Shown: positions 34,161-46,185, counted from the stretch's first letter. The stretch is DNA of 64,000 nt from Raphanus sativus (GCF_000801105.2 NC_079516.1:6262001-6326000), one strand, 5' to 3'. The notes: generated by a model from the letters alone, not told the origin. Numbers and translations: made by a program.

Positions 34161-35051
34161 TGAAGGTGGTGAAGGAACTCACCTCAATGGAGACATAAAC
34201 TCTGCAACTAATGTTTCATTATCCGTAAGTCTTTAATGGATCTCTTCTTTACATTGTTACTGTACGTTTTTTGTTTTGTTTACCTTTTCCATGTACAATG
34301 CCCGCCCATTGGCTATGCATCCGTTTGATTCCTTTTTTTTTGCATCTCCCTTTTTAAAAGATACTGCTGGTCTCACTGAAGTCCAAGAGATATGTGGATA
34401 ACTTAGCAGACTTATATAGTGGCTTTTTGTTGAGTTTGTAGTACGTTGTGTTAGATTGTGATTTCTTCTCTTGTCTTGATCATCTATTGAGGTGAATGTT
34501 ACTATTTTTCTTTTGTAATGGGGGTGCAGGTTGGAACAAATGGTGGTGAGTTGTGGTGGAGTTGGTGATCATCTATTGTGTAAATGTTCCATGGAGTTGT
34601 GGTGGAGTTGGTGATCAAGACTATATCTATGCCTTTCAGCATATAGTTATTCCCCCATAGGTACAGAGCCGTGTTCTGCTATTCCCTTTCGAATTTTGTT
34701 TACTATTTGGTCTCCACTAACTAGGCTTTGTCATCGTATCATCGGGGTTTGATGCGGCTAGAGGAGACCCATTAGGATGCTGTGATGATGTAAGTTCTAC
34801 ATTCTAAGACTGTTTTTGACAACTTCTGGAGTCGGTATTGTCTTGTGCACTTCATGAGAGGATGTTCTGTTCAATTTTCAAGTTTGGTTATAAGGTTAAT
34901 GACCACGCCTTCAAGAGCTCTCCTGCAAACTGTTCTTGATTTAATGAAATGGAAGCTTGTTCGGGTTCCCACATGGTGGAAATGAGGTCGAAAGAAGCTT
35001 TTGTACAACATTATCTCTGCTCGTATGAGTTCAAGATCGAAGAGATGCTAG
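34161..35051 (+). pseudogene. HDA15: HDA15-type histone deacetylase pseudogene (copy 2, more complete)
   Basis: This copy keeps sequence lost from copy 1. KDTAGLTEVQEICG (about 34356-34398) is followed by an intron-like stretch with a gtgcag acceptor, then VGTNGGE (34530-34550). YCVNVPWSCGGVGDQDYIYA continues as FQHIVIPP (34574-34657), then a stop. The AGFDAARGDPLGCC exon, the VRVPTWWK block and the C-terminal ISARMSSRSKR block follow. After WWK the TGG expected for Trp is TGA, but the frame then continues correctly as GRKKLLYN, so the extra A seen in copy 1 is a later change. A 24-bp segment is duplicated (34548-34571 and 34594-34617), disrupting the exon. Not functional. Confidence 0.87.
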
Positions 35052-35209
35052 AAACACATCTTCCTAATCCCCTCTTAGCCACTGTATTCTAATTCTAAAA
35101 TCTTTTGATGCCATGAGCATACTAAAAATCAGGACACTGATCTAGATATCTCGATTCTGTTCAAGTGTCAGAAAGAGTTGTATTAGTCTGAAGCCTTTCT
35201 CATATGATA

Positions 35210-35460
35210 ACAAGTTTTACTTACAGAAAGGATTGAGCTTCTACGCATGGATGTCTGCTTCCTTCTAGTAAGATATGTCAACATTCTCTCAGCATTTATG
35301 AAATAAAACTGCCAAGTAACAATCAAATCAACTTGAGGTTTGTACTACCAACCGAAGAGGTGACTTCTGGCCTCTACAGTATTGGAGTAGGGCAGCTCAG
35401 TTGGCAGCCAAATCAACAAAGCCTAACCAAACATCCATTTCAGGAAGCCAACCTTGCTCT
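35210..35460 (-). pseudogene. MSH2: MSH2-type pseudogene fragment (copy 2)
   Basis: The same two MSH2-like blocks as in copy 1, with the same internal stop after DLAA and the same frameshift. The lesions therefore predate the divergence of the two copies. Confidence 0.8.
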
Positions 35461-38400
35461 AAATCTCTCAAACACCTAAACCATGCAACATACATAAACT
35501 ATGTTGTTGATAAAAAAAAACATAAACTATGTTGAATTTGGCGGGTAACGGACTGGCGGGGGCATGTATTTATGTGTGGATGCTGATCCATTGGATACAA
35601 AGACCCATAAACCCATATTGGGCTTATTCGGCTTAACAAACATTTGTCTATACTGTAGTTAGTTATTGAAATCACAAATCCGGAACTTTTGAGTATACAT
35701 GTTACGACGAGAAGATATAAATGCTTCATTTCTTTGTGGAAAAATGATTGACGACAAAACTGTTTGGATGATGATAGATTTTCACAAATGATTATCCAAA
35801 TAATTTAATTTATGTGATTAATATCTATATATATAGATGATAAGTTATCTAGGAAAACTTTGGACAAAGGGAAGTGGAAGGTTTGTACTAGAAAGCACTA
35901 TATTGGCTATAGAGGACGATGATGGAGTTAAAAAAGTCATATGAACTTATCTTTATGTCACTTATGGTTCCAAATAGTCAGGTATATTCCCCTTTTTTAT
36001 TGATTCCCTATTTATCTTCATCAGTTTCATTCTTTATTTTTGATATATTCTGTTAACTATAATGATCTTTGAATCACATGTGATCTTCATGAATGTCTTT
36101 TTCTTTACTAAACACACACATTTTCTTTTTGGGGAGAGAAATAAAGTTTGTTGATGATACTGAAAAGCAAAAATTATAAGGGATAAGTGTCTGTACACAT
36201 AAAAGGTCCAGTTGTTTTCATTTTTATCATTTTTTTCTCAAAAAAAATATTTGAGTGCATCGCCTAACAACTTATTATTGCAGAATTTGTTTTCTAAATG
36301 TCAATGCGATAAGAGTTTAATACTGAAACACTACGAATGTTGACATTGTATTTACGGTTTATCGCATATTTATTCTGCATAGTTAAAGTCAAGAAAATGG
36401 GTATCGGAAATTAACAGTAAATATTCTGTTATTTATTTTTATAAACTAAGGAAATTAATTGTTATTGACAGGAGATATTATCACAGAGTTAACTGTCCCC
36501 AGTTTCTTGTCTAAGGAAATTAATTGTTATTGACAGGAGATATTATCACAGAGTTTAACTGTCCCCAGTTTCTTGTCATGATGATATTTTAAAAACTTTA
36601 TAGAGTACAGCCAACCTAACCAAGCCATGATATAACACACACACACACACTTACTTATCTATGAACATATAATAAACAATCCACACGCACACACATATAT
36701 ACATACAACATACATCATTTACTTATACATTTTATAGTGTGTGTTTGTGACATTATAATTGACAAAACATATTTTGTTATGTCTTTTCCGACTTCGACAT
36801 TGTGTGACATCAAACTTTAAGAACACTAAGTTCCAATTAGAACACGTTTAATAATCAAACCCATCATCCAAAAGTAAAACCATCTGTCATATTCAAGGAT
36901 TAGTTATTGATTAGTACATGTACCCGATAATCATCTTGTTTCATTTTTGTTATCAAAATTATTTGTTTATAAAAGAAATTCATAAGTATACTTTTACCAT
37001 ATGTATATAGAAATTTATTCTTAGGAGGTAGATAAAATCACACCTAAATTTGGATATATTTGTAGAAGTAATCTCTAGATTTGTGCGTATTCGAGCAAGA
37101 TCTAGCTTTATATAAGTTCGATTTATGTTATAAAGTATTGATCATCCATTCGATTTCAAACTTTACATAAAATATATCAAGACATGACGTCTTATGATAT
37201 TTCATACAAAATACATAAATAAGGATATACGTCTGTATATAAACAGACTGTTACATCATAAACCAAATTTAGAGGTGAAGCATGGAGCAAAGATAAAGTA
37301 AGCAAATTGAATATTTGAGTTTGGTTGAAGCCAGTAAAAAGGTTTGAAATGATTAAAATAAAAGGTCTGGTATCATGAGGTTACATCGCCAGGAGGAAAT
37401 GAACATCAATTTACTAACTTTAATAAACCTGTTAAAGATTAAAATGCAAACTCAATCTTCGTTTGGAATTAGACAAAAATAAATAAAGATAAACCATCAT
37501 AAACTGAATTTGTTGATATATATATACACTATATTCTACAAATAATGTAGTTCAATATATACAAGATACGAGAAAGGCTAATTAGATTACATTACTGATA
37601 TAAAAAGAGCAAAGAGATTTTTCTGAGGTTAAAATCTTGAACAAAACATATTTTTTTCTAAAAAGAATATACTCACACATTTTACCACATTGACTTAAAG
37701 TGAAAATATGCTTCTAACTAATTATTAGGATTTTTTAAATGATCCTATACGATCTGATCAAATATGGCATGCATCTCTAGATTGCAAAGTTATATAATTC
37801 TAAAAAGAACAATAATATGAAAATTTGGTGTTGTCAAATCTCCTGAACTTAAGCGTGAAAGTAGGAACATGTTGTATAGCCTATATCTCTATCTTTTCGC
37901 TATCCCTAAACCTCAAAGAAGCACTACATCAACGTCTTACTCTACCATAAGTTTGTCACGATAATATGTCATATTCTTATTAAAAGTCAAATACTTGAGA
38001 TAACATCGTTTCTCTTTATTCATATGTAAACTAAAATGTCATAACCAACTTAGATAATCGTGATCTATATTCAAGAGGTGACTGTAATTAAAAAATGTAT
38101 TGTTTCTTTTTTTGGCAATTAATCTTTATATTGATTTAACCAACCAAAAATATTCTGAACCAAATAGTGAGTTCAGACAAACTCTTTAGGAACCCTTTTG
38201 TTATAGCTAGTTCCTTTATATTAATTGGATAGTTTTCTATTTAATTTTATATATTTTACTATGTTGTGTCTCGAAGTTTTATGAGTCTTGATTCAAGAGT
38301 GATGGTTTAATTTAATTTTCTTGTAGAACTATTATACATTTTTGTCTGCAAACAAGAAAATGGCTACAAATAAAAAGATGTTTAAGAGTATGGAAGGACG

Positions 38401-38941
38401 AAGAAGCCAATACTGAGTTCCCATGAAGAAAAGTGGAGACAATTAGACAAACACACATTATTTTCCAGAACACATTTCCTTGAAAGGAAACTGCGCAAAG
38501 GAACGATAGTTAAAAAGAGCATTGACTATCTTTGCTATAAATAGAAAATGATTCATCATCAATTCAAGAACCAAAACAACAAATGTAGATGATATATAAA
38601 TAAAGTTGGAATTTTGTACTTTTGGTAGTGCTAATGAGTGACTGAGATTTGTAACCAACAAATTTGGGAACAGAAGGTAGCTAATATAACACATAATGAA
38701 AGCACTCAGGAGAAAAGCAAAACCAAAAAAAAAAAAAAAAAAAAAAAAAAAGGAAAAGCAAAACCAGTACCCACTTTGCAAAAAAAAAAAAAGAAGTTTC
38801 AAAGATTAATCTAAGATTGAAACCTTAATTTTGCGTTTCAGTATAAACAAGCTAAACTGATTCACAAAAAAAGAACTAATTTTGTGATATGTATGATGCT
38901 GTCTTCTTCAGGGTTATGAGAAAGAAAAATTGAAAGCAACC
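35461..38941. other. Gene-poor part of copy 2
   Basis: Counterpart of 24241-27648. Differences are scattered single bases plus a long A run (about 38725-38751) followed by a duplicated ggaaaagcaaaacca. No supported gene. Confidence 0.5.
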
Positions 38942-39043
38942 TTAGAAGAAGCCAGCGAGTCCTTCCATTATGTCATGTGGTCCTCCTGATAATGGCAGGC
39001 CTAGGGAGATAAAGAGAGAAGAGAGAGAAAGAAGAGAAAGCAT
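38942..39043 (-). CDS. Possible 33-residue small protein or 3' exon (copy 2)
   Basis: Identical frame to 27649-27750. Here the upstream DNA is uninterrupted. A TATA-like tttata lies about 40 bp upstream on the minus strand (tttatacatgcc), giving weak support for a promoter. Function unknown. Confidence 0.3.
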   Translation of the reverse strand: MLSLLSLSSLFISLGLPLSGGPHDIMEGLAGFF

Positions 39044-39055
39044 GGGATGCTTGAT

Positions 39056-40851
39056 AATTAGGTACGAGAAGGCGGCATGTATAAATGGAAAGAGTGGATA
39101 ACAATGGATGACTATAATAGGAGATTTTTCAATTTTTATTTACAATGACAGTGTTTTATCTTTGCACGTAACTCCATGATGTTCCAACAGTGTGTACGTA
39201 TACGTTCATATATCATATACTGTATTTGCGTACGTACTTGTGTAGGGCACTGGTAAGTAGCTTGTAACTATTGTGTTCGGTTTTCACACATTAACGAAGT
39301 TGGAATGACTCTTCTTTCTCTCATCAACTAATTCCTCAAGATTTGTATAAGTACTATTGTGTCATAATACCCAATTTTTTTTGAACAACTCATAATACCC
39401 AATTTAAAATGCATAATTTAATGTCCGAGTTATAGTCTTATAGAGATTTACAATAAAGAGTTAACTCATCACCAGTTCACCATATAACTTAGCTTAAAAT
39501 GTTAGAATGACACATTATCTCTTAATATTCTCTTTTCCTGTATAGAAAAGATATATCAAGTATATGTTTTCGATATTAGATGTGGAAAATAAGAGAAAAA
39601 TTGTGATGCAAAAGCTTACAAGATAAGCACGAGAGAGAAAGAGGTTCTCTTTTTAGAGAAAGCGACATGTTCATATGTATCATGTATGTGATATAATGTG
39701 TGTGAGATAGTCAAAAGAAAATAAAAGATTGGTCGCTCATGGCATACTGAACAGAGAACTAAAGCTTTTTCTGTTTTCCTAAAATTATTGCAGCTTCATT
39801 TTCTTAGGGTTTCACACTGCCACGTGCAGTCCTCCGATTTGAAAACGGATACTTATAATTCTCTACCTCTTCTCCAATTGGACAAATTTTATTATTAGAC
39901 TAGGCTACTAGCTAATCATCTTAAAGCATAAGGGTTTCTTGATGCAAGGCCTTGTAACAGATTTTTATTGGTTAGTTTCGTATACTTCATTGTTTTATTA
40001 ATGGAAAATGTGTATGATTGACCCAATTTCCATCATTTTAATTTACCATTAAAATATCTGACTATTCCAACACAAATTAGAATAATAGTATCTAATAGTA
40101 CTAAGGCATCGATTGATACAACTAATAAAGAAGTAGTAGCAGTATACTATAGAAACAGTATGCAGCATAAACTGTATGCTTTCATTAATTTTTTAATAAG
40201 ATGAATTGGTAGAGCAGTAGTAGTATGCAATTTTAATATTATTATAAAAATTAGTATATAATATATTTATTTAAATAAATATATTAAATTATAATATATA
40301 TTAATAATATATTGGTTATTAAAAATAATGAATATTACTTAATAACATAAAATAAATTTAAATTTAAATAAATGTAAAATTTATTTAAAATATAAATTTA
40401 TTTTGGATATAAATATTTTGAATATTATTAAATAAAATAAATAAATTTTATAATTTATATATAAAATTATCATTATTTATTAATTTGTAGAACATTAAAT
40501 GATTCATATATAATATTATCATAAACATTAATATATGATTTATTTATTTATAAATAATATATAAATATGTATTATGTTATTTTTTATTGAAAATAATGAA
40601 TGATATGTGTAATTAAATTAAATGTGAAATATTGTTCTTTTAGAAAGGTTAAAAATATTTAATCTCAATTTTGCTTTTAGAATATATTTTTTATTATAAA
40701 CATAAATTTTTATATTATTAAATAAAAATAATTAATTATATATAATTATTTTTTAATTTTTATATATTCTAAATGCAAATGTTTTATCAAAAGTTTCATA
40801 TGAAAACATTAAGTAAAGAGCATTTTAAGAGCATTAACTAAATGTTGTTCT
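39056..40851. other. AT-rich intergenic region
   Basis: No gene found. 40210-40800 is extremely AT-rich with many short direct repeats of attaaataaa type. It is the likely remains of old elements, but without ends I can define. Confidence 0.5.
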
Positions 40852-40865
40852 AAAATCTTCTATAA

Positions 40866-41217
40866 AATGTGGAAGCACCTTAGCCTAATGGTTAAGGTCT
40901 GAAGGCTTCTACACCCAGGTCTGAGGTTCGATTCCCAGACTATGCAATTTATTGCAAATTTTTCTCAAATCCAGGTTTCAAGTCCCGGAGAGAGCGCAAT
41001 TTATTAGGCAACTATGCGATTATGGAAGGAAGGATTACAAGAGATCTTCAACATGGTACAAATAAATCTGGCCAGGCGTGGATCTTCATAGGACGGCTCA
41101 GATGATGCAGTTAGGCGTAGATCTTCATAAGACATGTAGTATTGTCGGTTGTCGAATCGTCTATGTAATGTTCCTAATAATTGTAATTGTAATATCATAA
41201 TAAATCAGCGTTAAATA
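40866..41217 (+). mobile_element. tRNA-derived SINE with 14-bp TSD
   Basis: The head carries RNA polymerase III promoter boxes: A box TAGCCTAATGG (40881-40891) and B box GGTTCGATTCC (40925-40935), about 33 bp apart as in tRNA genes. The body ends in a T/A-rich tail. A perfect 14-bp TSD, aaaatcttctataa, flanks it (40852-40865 and 41218-41231). Internally, a second B-box-like half (aggtttcaagtcccgg, about 40972) and a repeated pair, aggcgtggatcttcatag and aggcgtagatcttcataa, show duplications within the element. Length about 350 bp. It depends on LINE machinery for movement. Confidence 0.9.
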
Positions 41218-41231
41218 AAAATCTTCTATAA

Positions 41232-41778
41232 TAAATATTGATCGGATAATTACTAGCATAATGCTTATGTTAAGACTCTGCTAATCAAGTCCTTCCTCGA
41301 ACCTAATTATTAAAAAAGAGACTAATTGAAGTAAGTTTGTTAAATAGTGATTCTAATTTTTCATAGGTAGAGATAGATTACGAACGGATCCTTAGCTTAT
41401 CTTTTTGGCCTTGCCAATGCTACGTCAAAACAAAAACTTCGTTTTATTAGAACCTCCCCCAAAAAGTGTCAATGCTTTCGTCATTTTTCCAATTTGAACT
41501 CAATAGGAATTCAATAAGTCGACGTAAGCAAAAGGGGTTGCCCTTTTTCAAAAACTATCTGATTTATCTTTTCTAGATGCAATTGCTAAACTTAACAGAA
41601 CAATATGTTGCTCAACCATTTGATTAGAATGATTCTCGAAATGCCACATGAACAAGAAATTTTCTCGAATGGTTCTATATATCATTAGGAAATTTTTGTT
41701 AAACTAAAAATTTTCATCTGTTACAAAAAAAATCATGTTATGCAATCATGATTTTTCTTTTAAACTATCCCAATATAT
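41232..41778. other. Intergenic spacer between SINE and TRIM
   Basis: No gene or element ends recognised. Confidence 0.5.
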
Positions 41779-42142
41779 TATTAAGCTAGATGGGTTTCAC
41801 ACTTAAAACCAATTGGTGATTAGTAAAGTGGTTCATCTATCTTATATATTACTAAACATCCCTTCCAATACCCAATGTGGGACATTTGTCCTTAATACGC
41901 CCGTTCGAGATAATGGTTCTTTGAGCGTCAATCTCGAAATATTCGGGTAAGGATCGATGAGCCGACTTTGGACTGGATCGATGATGAATCGGGCTGGATT
42001 GTTTGGATCGGGCTCTGATACCATGTTAAGCTAGATGGACTTCACACTTAAAACCAATTGGTGATTAGTGGAGTGACTCATCTATCTTATATATTACTAA
42101 AGATCCATTCCAATACCCGATGTAGGACCTTTGTCCCTAATA
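41779..42142 (-). mobile_element. TRIM (terminal-repeat retrotransposon in miniature)
   Basis: Two direct 119-bp repeats, 41779-41897 and 42024-42142, differ at about 13 positions (about 89% identity). They share the core cacttaaaaccaattggtga. Between them is only 126 bp. Immediately left of the right repeat lies gctctgatacca (42012-42023), the reverse complement of the initiator-Met tRNA primer-binding site tggtatcagagc, so the element reads on the minus strand. There is no coding capacity. The divergence of the terminal repeats indicates an old insertion. Confidence 0.88.
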
Positions 42143-42842
42143 TATATAAATTATAGATTTTTATTCAAATCCAAAAATATTACAATGGTGATTCGAAGAA
42201 ATACATTTCATTTTGTGAAAAACGTTGTCTCTCTTTCTTTTAACTTCGCGCAAGGAGCTTCTCCGATCATAGTCCTCTTTTGGTATCGATGGTACATTTC
42301 TATCAAATGGCGGTGTGCGGTTGTATTTTAGATTTGAATCTTCTACGCCTCAGTTTCTTTCCTTGTTTTGCATAGTATTAATATTGGTGGTCTCCGTAAT
42401 GTTCGTGTGTTCAATGGCGGTGAATTCTATCCAAAGAAAATAAGACTTTTTGGCCAGTGTACCTTTTTAATTAGATCAGTCTGTTTTTTAGATTTTTATT
42501 TTCATAGGGGATTGATATTATGGACCATAATTTTCTGCTTTTGTTTTATGTTTTTTTCTTTATGTATACTATTGTAGCAAAAATGAATATGAAATTCTTT
42601 TTCAGAAACAAAAATTAATGAAAACATTTTACATTACTGTTTTTATGACTGGAAGTTGTTTTAGAGAATTTTTAAAGTCGAACTATAAGAAATTACAAGT
42701 ACAGTTATACTTTTTAAGTTGACAAAAGTGATATTTTAAATGATATTCATAGAAAATTATCAAAAAAATGTTAAATTGATCGTATTTGATTAAATATATT
42801 TTTAAAAATTCCCCATCAAAATTTGTATCTGATGTTTATACA

Positions 42843-42878
<36 letters not shown>

Positions 42879-44259
42879 ATGTGTGTGTGTGTATTCTGAT
42901 GTTGGAATGCAAAAACTTTAAATTCCTCCTTCCCTCTCATTTCCTTAAAACTAAATTATTAAAATTCCTCAATTTCTTCTTAAATACTTAAAAGGCATAT
43001 AAATAAAAGGAAATATACATTCCCGGATTTGGAATACTTCACAATTTTATTTATTTTGTATTCAACTTTCTAATTTTGATGGTCTTCTTAATATGCAAAT
43101 AAAAAACTTTATATCTAACTCTTTTTGATAGCTTTCGTTTCCATTGAACTAAATCTCATTGCCTTCCAGTTTTGTCATTTTATCATATCTTATATTTATT
43201 TACTAAAATATGCTAAATGATATAATCAAGTTGGTAGAGCTTATCTAACTAAACTGCATGTAACACTTTTTATTGGTTAACCGGAGATCCTTTCAGTAAT
43301 AGTTAAAGGTAAATATAATCACACATTTAACCCAAACTGGAAAATATGCTATGAAGTTCATAAAAAAAAATATTGTGATAGCTCAAAGAGAAGTCTAGTA
43401 GCTTAGATTATAAATATCACTATTGTTAGATATGTTATGATTTTATATTAAATTCTATAGTTATATATAGATATAAAATCTCTATTTATTTATTTTTTGA
43501 TAGCTTTCAACAATTTTATATGTATCAAAGATTTATTTTGAGTTCTTAGCTAATTTGTATTAATGAAATATCTCAAAGAAATCTAAGAAGATAAACAAAG
43601 ACAAGGTCATATCTATTCTTTTGAAACAAAATCCCCAGAACCAAATAAAAAGGAGATCTATCATCATATTTCACAAAAACAAAACGAATATATATACACA
43701 CTACTTTTTTATGCCAATAAGAAGAAAATTAAGCAAAAGTAAAGAAAATAATTCCTCTTCAAAAGAATACTCTCCTCTCAAATAGATGTTGTTCCTTCTC
43801 CATTATGATATCTCTCGGCCTCTCTCTGAGTGTCTCTATAGCTGTCTCTCTCTATAATTTATCTTTTTCTCTCTCTCTATTCTAGTTCATAGCACATAGA
43901 CTTATTTAAGTACATTGCCTGTGTTGTCTTTCTCAACCATTAGTCCTTTGCTTCCGATAAAGGTACTCTCTTTCTCTCACTCCACACATTTAGACATAGA
44001 TTCTCTTGAACAAAGACATATTGTACTACATCTGCCTAGTCACTATTACTGTTCTTTCTTAATTTTTTTCTTGATTTCTCAGGCTAAGGAAGAAAAGTTT
44101 TGATTGTCTTCGTCATTAGAACAGTAATCTTCTCTTTGATTTTATGCTTTCTCTCATTTTTCTCTTTTTGGTGCGTGTGAAGAAGGTTTTAGTACAAGTG
44201 TCATTCTCAAAATTTTGTTTTAGGTTTGAATTTTGTTGCTTCAAAACACCCAAAAGGAC
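42143..44259. promoter_or_regulatory. Upstream region and 5' leader of BRC1
   Basis: It contains a compound (TA)n(TG)n microsatellite at 42843-42892, AT-rich spacer and, near 43780-43905, a CT-rich tract (ctctctctctattctag type) common in plant leaders. Several short upstream ATGs precede the true start. I cannot pinpoint the transcription start or specific operator sites. Confidence 0.4.
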
Positions 44260-46185
44260 ATGAACAACAACAAGACTTTCAGTACTACTAGCACCATCAA
44301 TGAAGACTACATGTCATTCCCTTATAGTGACAATTATTGTTCACAACCATTACTCCCTTTTAGCCCTTCCTCTTCCATTAACGACCTCTTGATTCACTCG
44401 AACTCCAACACAGAAAACAATCATCTTGACCATCATCATCACCGATTCCTACAAGCACCTTCTCCTTTTTCTCAATTCGAATTCGTCCAGGATTTTCCCC
44501 ACCTCCCCTCTTTCCTCCCACAAAACATTGGCCATAATGATAACCAACCCATCACCACCAATGACCATCATCATCATCCATCACTTCTACCCTTAAACAA
44601 CACCATTGGTGAATCCCAACTGATTGAGCCCTCGGAGTCCATAACCACACACAACGAAGACTCCCAGAGAATCTCAACATCTCAAGACCCAAAAATGAAA
44701 AAAGTCAAGAAACCAAGTAGAACGGACCGGCACAGCAAGATCAAAACGGCTAAAGGGACAAGAGATCGTAGAATGAGACTCTCTCTAGATGTCGCCAAAG
44801 AATTGTTCGGCTTACAAGACATGCTTGGATTCGACAAAGCCAGCAAGACCGTTGAATGGTTGCTCACACAAGCCAAACCCGAGATCATAAAGATCGCCAA
44901 CAGCCTTTCTAACCAGTTTAACCATGGCGGCTTCAGCAGCGGAGATGACTCCCAAACCAGTACGTATACATTCTTTCTAGTTTTAACTTTACTAATGTTT
45001 TCATTTTTTAATTAAAAGATTTGATCTTCTTCATGCTTAATCTGAAACTGTGAGTTTCGAAATTAACCAAGGACCGGCGTTGGGATCAGCGGAGACATCG
45101 TCTGATCTATGCGAACTTGCATCTATGTGGACAGTCGAGGATAGAGGCAGCAATACTAGCATGACCGGTACGTAACGTTAATCGCTGCCAACTTTTTACA
45201 GTTACTTAGTTTTAGTTTTCTATCAAAGAGTTATAATTTTATAAATACTTTTTTCGAAAAACAAATTATATTGATATTAAAAGTTTACAAGATGCATAAA
45301 AATATTATTTACAATTATTGATTCAAATAAAGGAAACTGAAACAATTTGATAAAGAAGTGGAAATTGTAACAAGTTTTTTTTTGTCGGAAGTCTTATAAG
45401 CTAACATATGAAATATGTTATGTCTCTTCTTTGTACTGTTTTTCATATTTATATTCATCATTTCGTAGAAAATAAGGTGGACGGGAGAACAATGAGAGGG
45501 AAGAGAAAGATGTCGCAGCGAACGCCCATTTTGAAGGAGATGTCAAAAGACGCCAGAGCCAAAGCAAGAGAGAGAGCAAAGGATAGAACAATGGAGAAGA
45601 TAATGAAGAGAAGACCACAAGTAAATTCTGTAGAAGAAGTAGAAGCTCATAATCAGCGTGATGAGGTAGTAAAGAAGAATAATAATACCGATGTGAATTG
45701 GACTAATTCTTTCGAGGCGATGCCCTGCCGAGAAGATACCGAAGAACTTTGCAAGAACAATCGTTTCTCAGTTTACAACGATTTTGTGGTGAATAAAAAA
45801 GATCACATTTCGGACGAATCATATAATATGATCAGCAAATTGAATTCATCATTTCCAGTGCTTACTCACCATCGCAGCCAAGGCGTAGCTACTTTCATGG
45901 AGGTAACTTATTCTATATCTACAAGTCACATTTCATTACATACTTTTAAGATTTTTTTTTTGGGTTTCTAGTAAATTCAAGTTTTGTAGGCTACCTCAAA
46001 TCCCCAAGTACCAACAGTACAGACTAGTTAAAAAACTATATAATGATATTATGTATTTGCCAAATTTCATCGATTTGTTTTTGTTTGGTTCCTTTTCCTT
46101 GTAGCAGCAGCAACAACAGGTTAGGGATGTTTATCACTTCTTGGGGAAACCAAGAGACTTCATGTACTGTGATAATATCCGTTAA
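44260..46185 (+). CDS. BRC1: BRC1 / TCP18, CYC/TB1-class TCP transcription factor
   Basis: Four exons: 44260-44959, 45072-45167, 45469-45902 and 46105-46185, all with gt/ag borders and correct phase, giving 436 residues (the Arabidopsis protein is about 433). The TCP basic-helix-loop-helix domain spans about residues 152-211 (RTDRHSKIKTAKGTRDRR, then LFGLQDMLGFDKASKTVEWL). The arginine-rich R domain lies around residues 291-308 (SKDARAKARERAKDR). The N-terminus is His/Ser-rich. The protein acts in the nucleus of axillary buds to repress branch outgrowth, downstream of strigolactone and shade signals (known for the family). The start is ATG 44260; the open frame upstream has no ATG. Exon 4 begins at a tagcagcag acceptor, so neighbouring acceptors could vary the Gln run. 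Confidence 0.96.

Larger units (their letters stand above)
30621..39055 (+). repeat. Copy 2 of the large near-identical direct repeat (about 8.4 kb)
   Basis: It matches 19601-27762. The length difference is mainly a 245-bp segment near 34388-34620 and a 45-bp A-run expansion near 38725-38760. It ends at 39055, where unique sequence (aattaggtacgag) continues without a LINE. It contains duplicates of the Helitron 3' end (to 31036), the double hairpin (31811-31879), a Helitron (31954-33232), the HDA15 and MSH2 remnants and the small frame at 38942-39043. Confidence 0.93.

Noticed and set aside
40870..40945. Functional tRNA gene
   Set aside because: A and B boxes are present, but the sequence does not fold into a proper cloverleaf with an acceptor stem, and the TSD and tail show it is a SINE.
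44233..44259. Upstream extension of BRC1 to 44233
   Set aside because: The open frame there begins with TTG, not ATG; ATG 44260 gives the family N-terminus MNNN.
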